Shown in pieces: positions 12,616-25,725 of a stretch of 64,000 bases of DNA (its first letter is position 1; every line of letters starts with the position of its first letter). A program made the translations under genes and the position numbers. The DNA lies in assembly GCA_019054805.1 (NCBI GenBank), contig JAHQIY010000006.1, positions 3,286,001-3,350,000 on the forward strand. The letters run 5' to 3'. This stretch comes from Brachionus manjavacas (Eukaryota > Rotifera > Eurotatoria > Ploima > Brachionidae). The notes below the pieces were generated by a model, which saw only the letters and a list, made by a program, of their open reading frames with translations, was not told the DNA's origin and searched no databases.

Positions 12616-13884
12616 ATGAAAATTGCCATTGAGGGATGTTGTCACGGCGAGCTTGACAAAATATACTCAACTATAGAATTTTTGGAAAAAGAAAATAATT
12701 TTAACATCGATTTGTTAATAATTTGCGGTGATTTTCAATCAGTTCGAAATGAAAAAGATCTTGAATCGATGGCAGTTCCAGAAAAGTATAAATCCATGTG
12801 CTCGTTTTGGAAATACTATGCCGGAATAAGTAAAGCACCTGTTTTGACTCTCTTCATTGGGGGGAACCATGAAGCATCTTCATTTTTAAAAGAGCTACCA
12901 TACGGTAATCTTTTTTGAAATTTTTCAAATCTAATCAAAATCTTCATCTTTATTTTAAAAATTTAAGGCGGATGGGTGGCACATAACATTTACTACATGG
13001 GATACGCAAATGTCATAAATTTTGCCGGCATAAGGATTGCGGGTCTGAGTGGAATTTACAAATCACATGATTATTACAAAGGACACTACGAATTTCCCCC
13101 TTTTAATCCTGGTAGTATGCACAGCATCTACCATGTCAGAAATTTAGAAACATTTCGTTTATCTCAAATAAAAAAACCTATTGACATTATGCTAACGCAT
13201 GACTGGCCAACTGGTATTTATCATCATGGAAATATTGACCAGTTAATACGGATAAAGCCCTATTTTGCCAACGAAATAAAATCTAATTCTCTAGGTTCAC
13301 CAGAGAATGAACGCTTATTAAAACTACTAAAACCAAAATTTTGGTTTAGTGCTCATTTACATGTAAAATTTTCCTGCATCTACAAACATCATACCGATTC
13401 TAATGATCAGAGAACAACAAAATTTTTGTCGTTAGACAAATGTTTGCCAAGAAGAAAATTTTTGCAAGTAATTGACATTGATGGCGATGAGAATAAAAAG
13501 CTTCTGAGCTTGGATCCTGAATGGTTATGTATTCTGAAGAAAACAGATCATTTACTTTCAGTAGATAGTTATAATAGAGCTCCTATAGACCAGAAAGAAA
13601 ATGTGACTATTACTGACCAAGAACTCAATGATTTAAAAGAAGACTTTCAAAGTTGTTTTGAAATACCCTTGAATTTTAAGCAAACAGCCCCAGTTCATTC
13701 GGAAAATTCTAGTCAAAAACCAGAATCAAGAGATATATATTTGAATGAACAAACTACTCTGTTATGTGAAATGCTCAATATTAGGGATCCTATACGAGTT
13801 TTATTAGAAAAAATGGGAAAATCTTCGATTATTAATGAAAGCACTACTCAGTTGTACAATGATTTATTAGATGAAGACGACTGA
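12616..13884 (+). CDS. DBR1: Lariat debranching enzyme
   Basis: Metallophosphoesterase that hydrolyses the 2'-5' branch of excised intron lariats in the nucleus. Two exons, 12616-12904 and 12968-13884, join across a 63-nt GT...AG intron inside the conserved ELPYGGWVA block, giving 401 residues. Metal and catalytic motifs are present in order: EGCCHGELD (Cys in the DBR1-specific position plus His), ICGDFQ, GGNHEAS, LTHDWP and SAHLHVKF. The DBR1 signatures [11 protein letters not shown] and IYHVRN are also present. The C-terminal region after about residue 240 is the usual less conserved DBR1 domain. The sepiapterin reductase gene follows 173 bp downstream on the same strand. Start at 12616 places the first motif at the usual residue 8. 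Confidence 0.97.
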
Positions 13885-14057
13885 CACAGTACCATGTTTT
13901 TTTGAAATTAAAAAAAAATAAAAATTTTCAAATGTAAATAAAATTTTATGCAAAATTTTTTTCTTTTTCTATTTTCATTTATATGATTATTGTAAATCAG
14001 AATTATCTGTACGACAACTTTGAGAATAAATTATTAAAAATTATTACTTTTTTAGAA

Positions 14058-15306
14058 ATGGAGCGTTTAATAATTGTGACGGGTGCGTCGCGTGGAATCG
14101 GTGCAACGATTGCCATTCAAGCAAATAGAAAATATGCCTCAAAGACATTTTTTTTATTAATCGCTCGAGATGAACAGAAATTGTCAAAAGTTAAAGATGA
14201 CATGGTGTCAGAATCGCCATTAAATAGAATTATTACAATAAATATCGATTTTGGTCTTGATATAAATAAAAACCAAATTGTTAGCTTATTGAAACAATCT
14301 ATTTACCAAGAGGAGTTGAATGATGTTAAAGAATTGTTCATTTTTTATAATCATGGAACATTGAGACTAGAGTCAATTGAATCTGCAGAGGAATCAGCCA
14401 AAAAAGAATTCCAGATAAATGTTTTTAGTGTGTGGACCTTAATAAGCGCTTTTAAACAACTGTTTCCTTTGGACAAGATACCTCTACAGTTCCATATAAA
14501 CATAAGCTCTTTGATGGCAACATTAGCTCTTAAAAACTATTCAGCTTATTGCACAAGTAAGATTCTAAATAGTTTTATTGAAAAATTGTTTATTAAAATT
14601 TCCTAAAATCTACATAATCAAAATTTGTAAAAATGATTGTCTTTTTTATTCCAATTGTTAGCCAATTTTTTTTCGCGTCTACTGATAATATCATTGCATA
14701 GAATTTTAAAATTTGGTTTTTGATCTTGGTGTAAATTTTAGAGCAAAAAAAAAATTATAAAATAAATAAATTAAATTTTACCTAATTTTGATTAAAGAAA
14801 GACCTAAATAGTCCAAAAAAAGTTTTAATTGAAATTCAAGCTCATTGAGTTCTTTAAGTTTAATTAATTTATCATGATCGATGCGATAGAATGGTTTTAA
14901 GCTTACACGACCATTAATTATTAAAAAAAATAGGTTCTTTATTTTAAATTAAAGATATAAGATAATCGTTAATTTTAATTATAGCCAGAAGCGCAAGAGC
15001 AACTCTATTCCGATGTCTATCGGTGGAAGAGCCGGGATTACGAGTTCTTAATTATCAACCTGGACCTGTTTATACTGACATGCAGCGTCAAATATATGAA
15101 AAAAGTGAAGCTCATTTTTCAGAATCTTATAAAGGTTAAAAAATAAATATTTAAAAAAATCTTTAAACTCATAATTTTTAACATAAGATTTGTATGAACA
15201 GGGAAAATTCGTTCAACCTGAACAGACAGTTGAACGTCTGTGGCGTATTTTGGTCAAAAATGATTTTGAAAATGGATCTGTAATAGATTTTTATGACTCT
15301 GAGTGA
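14058..15306 (+). CDS. SPR: Sepiapterin reductase-like short-chain dehydrogenase
   Basis: NADPH-dependent SDR that makes tetrahydrobiopterin from 6-pyruvoyl-tetrahydropterin. Exons 14058-14556, 14985-15134 and 15188-15306 join in phase to 255 residues (human SPR 261). Start chosen at MERLIIVTGASRGIG, which puts the Rossmann TGxxxGxG at the N-terminus; an upstream in-frame ATG at 13983 would add an unlikely leader. SPR features: ARDEQKLS after beta2, YNHGT (NAG-like), HINISSLMA with the catalytic Ser, an ARATLF...LSVEEPGLRVLNY block, PGPVYTDMQ, GKFVQPEQTVERL and terminal VIDFYDSE. The intron after SAYCT forces the catalytic region to read Y-C-T-T-R, so the usual YxxxK lysine appears as Arg. 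Alternative splice sites do not restore Lys in frame. Confidence 0.88.
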
Positions 15307-15512
15307 AAATGACATTAATATTTACCATTTTTTTTTTAAACTTAGAAATAAAATAAAATAATTTTCTAATCTATTTTTGTTTTAATTTTAAATTTAGAAT
15401 AAAAAAATAACCAAGACAATCTGCCAATTTTTCCCAATGATTTTTTTTGTGAGTTTCTTCGGATTAAACAAGATTTGTCAAAGAACAAAAATGATAATTC
15501 ATTTAATTTAAA

Positions 15513-17064
15513 ATGTTTAAATTCAAATATAGATTTATAATTCTATTTTACTTGTTATTTGTGAATATTTTTGCAAATGAGTCTAAAATTTTAAGTAAAC
15601 AAAAGTTTATTTTTATTAATTAATAAACTAATTGGAAATTTAATAGATGCATTATGTAAATGGCACCAGGTTTCAATCCAATGTACTTTAAAAGAGTATT
15701 TTTTATCAATTGGCAAAGATAAACTCCAACAAAAAACGCAAATTATTTTCGACTCTATCAGCGATTTTAATCTTTTTCGTCACCATTTCATTTATATGGA
15801 AATAAATGATTCTGTTAGCCTAAAAAACATAGAGATAGTGTTTAGGATTCATAATGTGACCAATTTCAAGCTAGATCTTTTCATTGTTCCACAAATATTT
15901 TTCAAAAATTATAATAAAAATATAACAACTATAGATAAAATTAAAATTTTAAATTTTGCTCCAAAAACAAGGTTCTTTATTCATAAAGATTTTTTCGATT
16001 CGTTAATTTGCAAAAAATTTGAGATAATAAACACTGACAAATTTTTTTCGCTCAGAATATTTTTAAGCTCAGTGTTTGAATTCAAGTCCAAATTTATCAA
16101 AATATTAGTTTTAGATAAAATTGAATTTTCTCGTCTTCCTAGATTCTATTTGCCACATTTAAAATACTTTTACCTTAGATCTGTCTATTTTATGACCAAG
16201 AACAATTCGATGCTTGGACTAGAGTGTACATTGACAAACTTGAAGTCAACGTTTGAAGTCAATCCGAATATTTCCGTTTATTCTAATGGGAACAAGTGTT
16301 ACAATTCTTACTGCAATCAATGTGACTTAATCACATCTCAAAAAGTTAATCTTGGAAAGCGAAGTGGTTTATTTGAATTTGAGAGTAATGCAATTCAATT
16401 AGAAAAATTAAATAAATTAAATGAATATTTTTCTAATGATTTAATTTTATTTTTTGCAGTATTTTCAATTATTCTGGCTGTTTATGCAACTTTAGGCTTT
16501 TGCCATTTAAAAAAGAAACTCAAAAGTCCAAGTTCAAGATTGAAAGAGGAAAACAAATTTAGGCCAAGTGTTGATTCAATTGGATCAGTACGAAGATCGA
16601 TGCAGCGCCATCAATTTGCAGTTGAAAATTTAAAAAAAAGACCTTCAAAAAGTATTTTGATGACTCCTGAAAGAAAATCACAAATTTTGGAAAATCGTTT
16701 GAGCACTCTGAATAAAATTTGCTTTGAACAAAATAGAGAAAGTTTTCTTTCCCAGAACAGACTGAGTGTCTTTGATCCAAGGCAGAGCCAAGGTTCTGAT
16801 TTTGCATATAGAAACAGTGTTGCAAGTCAAATAACCAGAGAAAGTAATGCTTTTAGACTGAGTGTCTTGGATCCAAGGCAGAGCCAAGGTTCTGATTTTG
16901 CATATAGAAACAGTGTTGCAAGTCAAATAACCAGAGAAAGTAATGCTTTTAGACTGAGTAATTTCAATGGTGATGATAATCGAAAATCTATGTCATCATT
17001 AAAATCAGTGACTTTCAATGAAAAAACTCAGGTAAGAAGAGTGAAAAAGATCAGATTAAATTAG
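15513..17064 (+). CDS. Unrecognised single-pass membrane protein with C-terminal tandem repeats
   Basis: I do not recognise this family. Exons 15513-15594 and 15647-17064 join over a 52-nt intron to 499 residues. A signal peptide (FIILFYLLFVNIFA) is followed by an ectodomain of about 250 residues with several Cys, including a membrane-proximal CYNSYCNQC cluster. The ectodomain has some leucine-rich-repeat-like spacing (LPRFYLPHLKYFYL) but not enough to call it. One membrane span (LILFFAVFSIILAVYATLG) is followed by a basic, Ser/Arg-rich cytoplasmic tail of about 180 residues. The tail holds two nearly identical 32-residue repeats starting LSVFDPRQSQ and several RxxS sites that could be phosphorylated. 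A receptor or adhesion role would be guesswork. Confidence 0.75.
16762..16953 (+). repeat. 96-bp in-frame tandem duplication
   Basis: Two adjacent 96-nt copies (16762-16857 and 16858-16953) encode the same 32-residue unit. I see one early substitution (codon for Phe in the first copy, Leu in the second), so the duplication is recent. A partial third start (AGACTGAGT) follows. Confidence 0.93.
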
Positions 17065-18989
17065 CTTATTGGATTTATTTCTATTATTTATTTTTTTTAG
17101 TTTTATTTTTTGTTGTTGATTAATAAATTGTTAACCTAAATGATTATTAATTTATTGAAGAATAAAAAATTAAGACTCGAAAAAGTTTTATTCAAAATAT
17201 AAATTCGAATGAATAATATTTTTAATCAAAATCATTTCTTTTCTTTTTAAAAGGCCACACATTCTTTTTTAATTTAGCAAAAAATGTGAAGCTAATTATT
17301 TAGACTTTCTCGAAATTTTATTACGTTTTTTTGATAGATTCAAAAAATTAGATTTTAATTTTATTCAAAACTAATTCAAACTAAAATTGATAAATAAAAA
17401 AATTGACAACAAATTTTCAATTATTTATGATGAGAATCACTTTTCAAATTATCATTTTCTTAGACTTTAAATACAAAAGCATTTAGATCGAATTTTGAAA
17501 AAAAATTTTGATTGTTGTTTTAGAATTTGAATTAAATTTAATTTTATTTAAGATTTAAAAAATTTCAGAAACAAAGTCTTCATTTCAAAAAAAAAATATT
17601 CAAATATATAGTGTAGTGATTTTATACAAGGATTTTAAAATATTTTACGTTGATTAAATAAATTCGTAATTTGACAAAATTTTACAACAATTCACATAAA
17701 TTACAGTAAAATCCTAAATGTTCAATTTATTCCAAATGTTAGGAAATAGAACACTATACTTGACAATTATTCTTAAAAAACAAAAGAATTCTCATAAAAT
17801 TTGGAATAAATTGGAGTAGACAACAGGAGAGTTTTAGATTTTTTCTAAAGCTTAAGAATAATATTACAGTTGTGATTTGATGCAAGAATTTTACCATAAT
17901 TTACATGAATTATCGTAAAATTTTGTCAAATAATGGGTATTAGTCTAAAAAATATGCTAAAAATTTTAGTTAAAATAATTCATTTAGATCTTTCGAATTT
18001 TTTTAATTAAATGAAAAAATATCTTAAATTTTTTTAAAAATTTGGTAACTGTTGAACGTGTAAAATTCAAAGACTGATTTTTCCGATATCTTAAAGCCTT
18101 TCAAAATATAATACAACAATTTACAGAATGCAAAAGTAAATGCAGTTTATAATTTTTGTTTAGAAAAAAAAGCTCATTTTCTAATTAAAAAAACTGAATA
18201 AAAAAAAAAATTTTGATAAAATTTTTGCCTGGTTTTAAAATTTTCAATTTTACTTTATACCTTAAAACTTTGTATAGATTTCTTTATTAAATTCTTGGAC
18301 AATTTGTAAAATTCATTATGAAAATAATCAGAGACAAGTCAAATAAAATGAAAATGCTGTCAGTTTAATTTATCTGATGTGTAGCATAGCTAAATAAATT
18401 TTTGATTAAAATTAAAATAATTAAACTTCCGAATTAAAAGTTTGGTCTTCAATTTTTTTTACAAAAAATTTTACAATCCCCAATTTTTTTGCTCGATGGG
18501 TTCATAAAAACTATGCTTTAGTAGTTTAAGTCTTACACGTTTAGAATTTAAGGAATGGGTAGTACGATTTGGTGGAAGAAATGATTTTATCTGTTCATAT
18601 AATTTTAGAACAGATAAAATTTTTGTCGTCTTATTCTTTTGATGAGTTATAATGAAAGATAAAAAAATTTATTTTTTAAAAGAAAAACAAAATTTAAAAA
18701 ACAAATATTCTATTAAAAAATTTTGATTATTGCGATTATTGCAAAACCTGGCTCATTGTTTACAATATTTTTTAGTTATTAATACGCAACTAAATATTAA
18801 ATAAAATTTGTATATTTAATTTGTAATTTTAAATATTTTTTTTAATATTTAATTAAATTTAACTATAATTTTTTTTTATTCAAATTTTTTCCAGGAAAAA
18901 AATCGAGATTTTAAATTAGCTAGAAAATAGATTTAGAATTGTTTAAATAAAAAACTAAAAATTTTATACAATCAAATCGATTAATTAAA
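17065..18989. other. Intergenic with a foldback repeat
   Basis: About 1.9 kb between convergent genes. No coding region seen. It contains the imperfect inverted repeat listed separately at 17666-17935. Confidence 0.5.
17666..17935. repeat. Imperfect inverted repeat (foldback element)
   Basis: The left arm (around 17666-17720, containing TTTGACAAAATTTTAC and TAAATTACAGTAAAAT) matches the reverse complement of the right arm (around 17888-17935) over about 50 nt with several mismatches. An inner pair around CAATTTATTCCAAAT is also inverted. This fits an old hairpin-type MITE. No clear target duplication was found. Confidence 0.55.
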
Positions 18990-21900
18990 TTAGCAAATGG
19001 AAGTTGAATTAGAATTGATTGAAGGATTTTTATTTATACTTGAGCATTCATTAACACCTGGATTTTCTAACCTTAATGTGGCGCACGACAACCAACTTCT
19101 CTCTTTTCTCATATAAGTCACAAAATTCCATCTATTCAATTCCAAATCATACGCTTCAATTGTATTACTAACTTCACCTGTTGAATTTTCTCCCCCACAA
19201 ACGAATATTTGATTATTTAAAATAGCTAGGCCAGGTTGTCGTCTTGCTTCATACATTGGAGCACACCATTGCCAACTATTTGCCACTGGGTCATAACATT
19301 CAACCGTATTGGTAGTGCGAATATTATATCCTCCAACTAGGTAAATTTTTCCGTTTGTCCCGCATGCTCTTGAGCCAGAACGAGGATTTTGAGGCTTTTT
19401 AAATTTGCTCCATGTATTTGATGATGGATTATAGGATTGGCAAAATGACTCAGATATGACATAAAGAAGGCCATTTAGAGAGCAAACCGCAGGATTCGCC
19501 ACTGGTTCCTCCATTTCAGTACAGTCTTTCCAAATATTCAATGAAGGATCATAGTATTCTACAGTTTTTAGATCTGAACCATATAAATCTTTTCCACCGA
19601 CTGCATAAATGCAACCATTTACAATAGCCAAGCCAAGTTCAGATCTAGGAGAAAGCATATTTTGTAATTCTTTCCATTCGTCAAGAATGGAATTATATTG
19701 CCAAAAAGAATCTGTGGCACTCATATCAGATCTTTCGCCACCTGCTATATAAAGAATCGTCTCTTCGGAAGTCACAACACCACTTTTAGTTAGAGAAAAC
19801 GGAAAGTTTCTTAAGCCGAGCCAGCTCTCAAGAGACGGAATGTATGCTTCTACAGTTCTCAAAACATATTCATCATTTTCGCCACATATTATGATCAAGG
19901 ATTCTAGGTGTTTAAAAAACTTTCTTGATCTTGTTCGTCTATTCTGTAGTTGATTGCGTCGATCTTTTAGAAAATTGTAATCAAATGCCTCTTTTATCAA
20001 ACAACTGCATTCGTTCGATTGCTTGAGATATTCATTGTTTTGAACTTTGTCATACAAAAAATAAGGCTTTAACTGCGGAAGTCTGACATGCTCTAGAACC
20101 TTTAAATAAATTTTTTTCTAAATATGAGTTTTAAAAATATAAACAATTTTTCGAATTTGTTTGAAATAAATACCACCTCTAAAAGAATTTATTTTGAATA
20201 CTGAATTTAATAAATGGGATATTTTTTTTCAAAAGCTTATCATTCTGGTAAAGTATTTTATCTTTTTAAAAAAATTCAATTTATCTTAATTTTATTTAAG
20301 GTATTAAAAAAATTGATAATTCATTTATTAAAATCATTATTTAAACAAAAATTATTTAAATCAAAGAATGAGATACTCTATTTAGAGATTAGAGTATTGA
20401 TTATTGATTAATGATCTAAAGAATAAATAAATTTCTGTTAGATTTTTTCACAAAATTTATCTCCAGAGTTTCAAAATATTTTTCAAATATTTTTCTATTC
20501 AAGTAAAATTATATTCATTTTTTATCTAAAAATTCTTGTTTTTAATGAAATTTAACTTTCAAATTTTAAATTCAAAATTTTGCACTTATCTCTACATCTA
20601 TCCAAACTTCTTTTATTTTATGGTCGAAATACGTGAACATTTCATTTTTATAATATAGTTATTTTTTAGTTTTTAAATAAAGATTCAAAGGTTATAACTC
20701 GTCAGGTGAAATTTATTTTATATCTTAATATTTAAAACCCAAATGGGTGAAGAAAAAGTAAAATTTTCATACATACACTAATGATAACTAGCTTTAATGT
20801 TTATATATAGGGTTTTTTTTAAATAACCTTAATCCATTTTTATTTATAATTTAATGTATTTAATTTTTTTTTTCAGCTTAAAAATAAAATTGATATAAAA
20901 AAGATTGAAGAAAAGAAAAAAAACTGAAATTCATTAAAGTTCATTCTTTCAAGTTTTTCTTACAAGAAATATTATTTATACAGAAATATTTATTTAATTA
21001 TTTGATTATTAAATCAATATTAAATTAGAATTTTTTAATATAATAAATAAAATTTATAAACTAATTAAAAAATCAAAATAGATTAATTAATACAAAATTT
21101 TTATTATTTGTATTTTATCCTTTAAAAATTAATCAGTTTAATTTGAATGCTGCAAGGAGCTAGGATTTTTTTCTTTTTATCCTTTTATCCTTATTTTTCA
21201 TGAAAAAAATTTAAACCTTTACATTGCTTAACGTAATTTTGTATAAATTTAAGATTCTCATTTAAATCCAAGTTTTGCCCATATATTTTCTAGATTAGAT
21301 TTGGTCAAAATATTGGTACTAGATGAGAAACTTTGGTTTCTATTCAAGATGATTTGGCGATTTATTTGTGCTTAAGAAAACAAAATTTTTCAAAATTATT
21401 TATGGCCCTAATGTGAATAGAGATCTGATAACGATGGATGATACAAATGAGGCGATAAAAACTGAGAAGACTAGGAATCTTGTGGTACTAATGATAATGA
21501 ATAAAATTTAATTCTAGTTTTAAATCAAAGATTAATAATTGAGACTCTTCTTTTGTTTTATTTAAAGCGCCACGCTATTTTATTTCACGAACTTTTTTAT
21601 TTCTTATTTTTTGAAACCTTTTTAAATAACCTTTTAAGTATTTAAAAAAATTATGTAATTAGCATTTAAAAGGACTCTCTCAAAAAATTACTAAACAATT
21701 AAAGATAAAAAATTTATAAAAATATTTTCTGAAAAAGTTTAATTTAAAAAAAATTCATTACCGTATGAAATATTGGACTTCGTTCTTGTTTCAAATGCTC
21801 TAACCATTTGATACATGCTTCATACACATGATCTTCGCTTGGCACGTTCAAGTGATCGCTTTTTATGATATCAATTAATTTTTGTGCACTTAAGCCCAAA

Positions 21901-23154
21901 AACTCTTCATGTTTCACTACCTACACAAATTAGAAAAAATACTTTGAATATATCAAAACCTACTCCAATAAAATTCCACAAAACGTATTTATAAGCTATT
22001 TCTTTTAATTCATTACAGCAATGAGTATCAGAAAAACAATAGATACCAATGCAGTTTTGATCATCCATTTTCCATTCCATGTATCTGCAGCACGCCTCTC
22101 TTAAAGGCTTTATATCGAAAAGATTAGATGATGAGAGCAAAGCCTGCACATTAGATTCATTTATTTTAAGATTGCTTGTATAAGCATAATCTACTATCAA
22201 ACTCATGGTATCTGGTTCTAAACCATTCAGACATATTTCTGACTGCTTACTCTCGGCCATATTTGAATTGAACATTGCTCTAAAGTAGCAGCTAATCGAA
22301 GCAAGAACACATTTATGACAATAGAATTCTTCATTTTTTACCTTTAGGACAACATCACAGAGCGATTTTTCCAAACGCAATTCATTTAAACCCGCTAGTA
22401 CATTAACAGAATTTTTTGAGTCAATGTAGCAAAATTTCTGTGAGTCTTTCTGCTTTCCGATGCCAGTCAGTCCTTGAAAGCAACCACAGTCTGATGGCTT
22501 TTTTTTATTTAAAATGTGCTCTGAATTAAAATTTTCACTTTCTTTTTTTTGAAGCAATCTTTTCCTTTCGTTCAGGTTTATGAAGCGATCAAGTGGCAAA
22601 GAAACATTGGCAGATGAAGTTGCGTCTGTTTCATTAATGGAATTCGTTGAAAATGCTGTGGAGTTGACCGAGCCGCTAGAATCGTTATTAGTCGATCTAA
22701 CTCGGCTAAATGGCAAATTAGCTCCATTTTGATCGGAAACTGAATCATTATGCAATTGACTCGCGACAATTTCTGCATCATCATTTTCTATTGACAAATT
22801 TTCATCCGAATCATTTGCTCCTAAATTTTCATTTTCTTTAGAACTGATCATATCATTTGATTCTGATTGATTTGGGCTGTTTTGAACAATATCCAATTCT
22901 GGATGCGTTTCAGAACCATTATCATCTCTGGCAAACTCAATTATGGAATCTTCAATTAAAGAATTGATTACAGATACTCGACTTGAACTGTCCAAATCTT
23001 GGAAAGATGTTTCTGAGCTTTCTTCGTTGAAATCTGACATTTTTTTGAATTTTTCAATCAAATTTTTTGGAATTTCAAGAGATTTAGATGTACGTGGTCC
23101 ATCAGGCGACTCATTTTCGTCTGATTCTGAGTCGTATGGAGAGCTACTTTTCAT
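18990..23154 (-). CDS. Kelch-like protein (BTB-BACK-Kelch)
   Basis: Likely Cullin-3 substrate adaptor. Three exons join in phase: 23154-21964, 21920-21762, 20099-18990, giving 819 residues. The first intron is only 43 nt and the second about 1.66 kb. The order is: a ~240-residue acidic, Ser/Asn-rich N-terminal extension; a BTB domain (SLCDVVLKVKNEEFYCHKCVLAS, ISCYFRAMFNSNMAES); the BACK domain, crossing the short intron (VVKHEEFLGLSAQKL, VYEACIKWLEHL); then kelch blades with GG pairs (IYAVGGKDLYG, IYLVGGYN, IFVCGGENS) and W at the expected spacing. The C-terminal tail is Asn/Ser-rich. The long extension is unusual; most KLHL proteins begin close to the BTB. I cannot assign an orthologue number. 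Confidence 0.92.
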
Positions 23155-25725
23155 CTATGAGCAAAATTTTGTATTTTCTTAGACTATTCAAAAAACTTGC
23201 TTAAAAAGAATGATAATAGGAACACCAGTTTAATTGAAATTTGAATTTATTAAAATGAACAAAATTAAATTAAAAAAAACGAGAGTCAATGAATGAGAGA
23301 AAAAATTCAAAGAATGGAATAGAATTTTTTTGAAGTAGTAACCATAAGTGCTTCATTGATAATTTATTTTATTTTCCAAAATAATCGCACCCAACTTCTC
23401 TTTAAGCTAACTCAATTGGAAAAAAATTTTTAAATTATTTCTTTCTTTGTTGGTAAATTTGGGTAATTAATGCAAAGTTGGTTTGAAAAATAAATTAAAT
23501 GATATTTTGTTGTACAATTATAATTAGTATTGTGATATTTATATTTAACTCATTATTGAAGCGAATTTTTTGAACAGGATTCAAAAAAGCATGATATAAA
23601 ATGATTAAATTTATAATTTTAAAATATCAGTTAGTTAAATATTATATTACGAAATAACCAAAATTAAATAAAATTAAAAATAGTTAAATGGTATATTTAT
23701 TTGATTGACTTTATTCACTGTTGGTTTTTTTCTTTTACAGAAAAAATTGAATTTTTTCCCAATATAGTTTGTAAAAGTTGCTTTAGATTGAATCAAAATA
23801 ATTTTTTCATTTTTCTGTTTTTAAGACCCTAACAAAGGTTTTTCGAAAAAAATTGATTCTAAACTTCCAAATAATTCTTCTATCTTTTAATAAAGAGTCC
23901 ATACTACTCCTCAATTTGGTTCTGTTCTTGTTCGTGACTTCTGTTTTCCCCATGCGGATTCAATATCTTTCTGATCTCTCTTTTTCTCAATTGCTTTCTC
24001 CAAGGTGAATAATTTGTTCCATGATAACAGGGAGGCGCTCATCTTCTCTTCCGGGATCTTTTGGAGCGATGGCTCCGATCTGACAAATACACTGCATCGA
24101 TTGATTTTCTGCACCTCGAAGGTGAAATATAGCCTGTGAGTATTCTTTACCTTCTTACAGTTAAAACTGAATGATTGCGGTATTCTGTCTGCTGGAATTA
24201 TCAAGTCACTTGAGTCATCTCTGTGCTTGGTGGTGCAAATTAGTTCAATTCTTGCACTGACGTACATTTCAATAGTTGGCCAAAAGATTCGTAGTATATT
24301 TGCGCAAACATTTATTGTAAAATAAGTCAATTTTGTTAAAATTCTTAACCATTCTCCAGTATTCAAACCAATACACCAGCAATGAATTTAGTATGCTGCT
24401 GTAACGATGCATTTTAATCTTCAAACTGAGATAAGGTATATATCTTGTTTAAATTTAGAAAAAAAAACATCTAGATTTCAAGATTCTTTTAAAGATATTT
24501 TCATGAGTATCTCTATCTTGGCTGTTAACACAGACACCTAAACTGATGACTCATTTCAAGTTTTTATTGAACAAATATTTAATTAGATGTATATTAAAAA
24601 TATATCAAAGAGGCTCATAACCAGAGAAATTAAAATGTTAATTCTGCTCCATTTTTAACATTTTTCTATTAATTTAAAACTTTAAATTTTTTTAATTTAA
24701 CCGACCTGTCTCTGGACCACCCGTTTTTACTTGCACCAATTTCTTAGGACCGCTGACAAACAATATATCAATCTTTGATTTTACTCTTGTATAAATTTTA
24801 AGTCCTCAATCATTTATACAATTATATTATATCACATTAGATGTCTATTAAGATTAAGATTGTACCAAACTTTAATTCTAGACATTGGAAAAGGAGTCGA
24901 ATATTTTTTGTTTAAATAATATTTGGTTTAAAATCACTTGTTCTTTATAAAATTTTTTGCTTATTTTTATTTTTTTACTTATGCTTTTTGTCAGTTAATG
25001 GTCATGATTTTAATTAAATCATAAAATTTTGATATGCAATTAAATCTTTTGGGGTATTGAAGCTTTTTGATTATTTTAACTTAAAGCAATTACTAAAACA
25101 GCTTTATAACTAAACCGTTAATTCTATAAAACTGTTCAATTTGAGCATTTTGTATAAATTTTTAATTTTAATAATTTTAAATTATATGCTCGCATTGTAT
25201 TTTTTATTTTAAATTTTATGCTTATTCGTCACTTTTATTTAATGATACAAACATAATTTAATTTCTATTTCTGCTATAAACCTTTTACCAAAAAACTAAT
25301 TAACTCTATTTGTCTCCGTAAATTTTAAATCCTAACCGTATTGATTAAAACTTGATCCAAATCAGTCATTAAAATAAATGGATTTTTTCAGTCGCTGATT
25401 TTATTTAAAGGAATTTTTTACTTAAAGATATCTTTAAGCTATTAAGATTAAAATTCTTTTAGGTAATTATTCTAAGAAAAATAAAAAATAAAATTAGCCC
25501 CAATAGATCAGGATATAATTTTGCGGTATTAAAAATTATCCACTAAACATTTTAAGAATTTTTATATCAGTAATTATTGATAATTCGTGTTATGTTTAGA
25601 AATAGTAGGTTATATGGAAAATTATTTTAATTAATTTAAAAAAGAATAATATTTTTTATAATTTATTTAAATTTCGTTTATAAATTTTAGAGTAAAAATA
25701 TTTTAAATCCATTTTTTTAAATGAA
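23155..25725. other. Intergenic, with a dubious 151-residue ORF
   Basis: About 2.6 kb between divergent genes. An ORF at 23911-24366 (-) has a less AT-rich composition than its surroundings, but its product resembles no family I know. Part of it matches the 3' half of the SINE family seen elsewhere, so I treat it as repeat-derived rather than a gene. Nothing else is recognised. Confidence 0.5.
24015..24125 (-). mobile_element. SINE-family 3' body (diverged fragment)
   Basis: Read on the minus strand, this segment carries TTTGTCAGATCGGAGCC...GCTCCAAAAG and GAGCGCCTCC in the same order and spacing as the SINE copies at 59991-60284 (+) and 33005-33238 (-). The region just upstream (GATGCAGTG before TTTGTCAG) also matches. 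No tRNA-like head is evident, so it is truncated or it belongs to the LINE that shares this tail. Confidence 0.6.

Noticed and set aside
13983..14057. Upstream in-frame ATG for sepiapterin reductase
   Set aside because: It would add a 25-residue leader before the Rossmann motif that the family lacks; the internal ATG at 14058 fits better.
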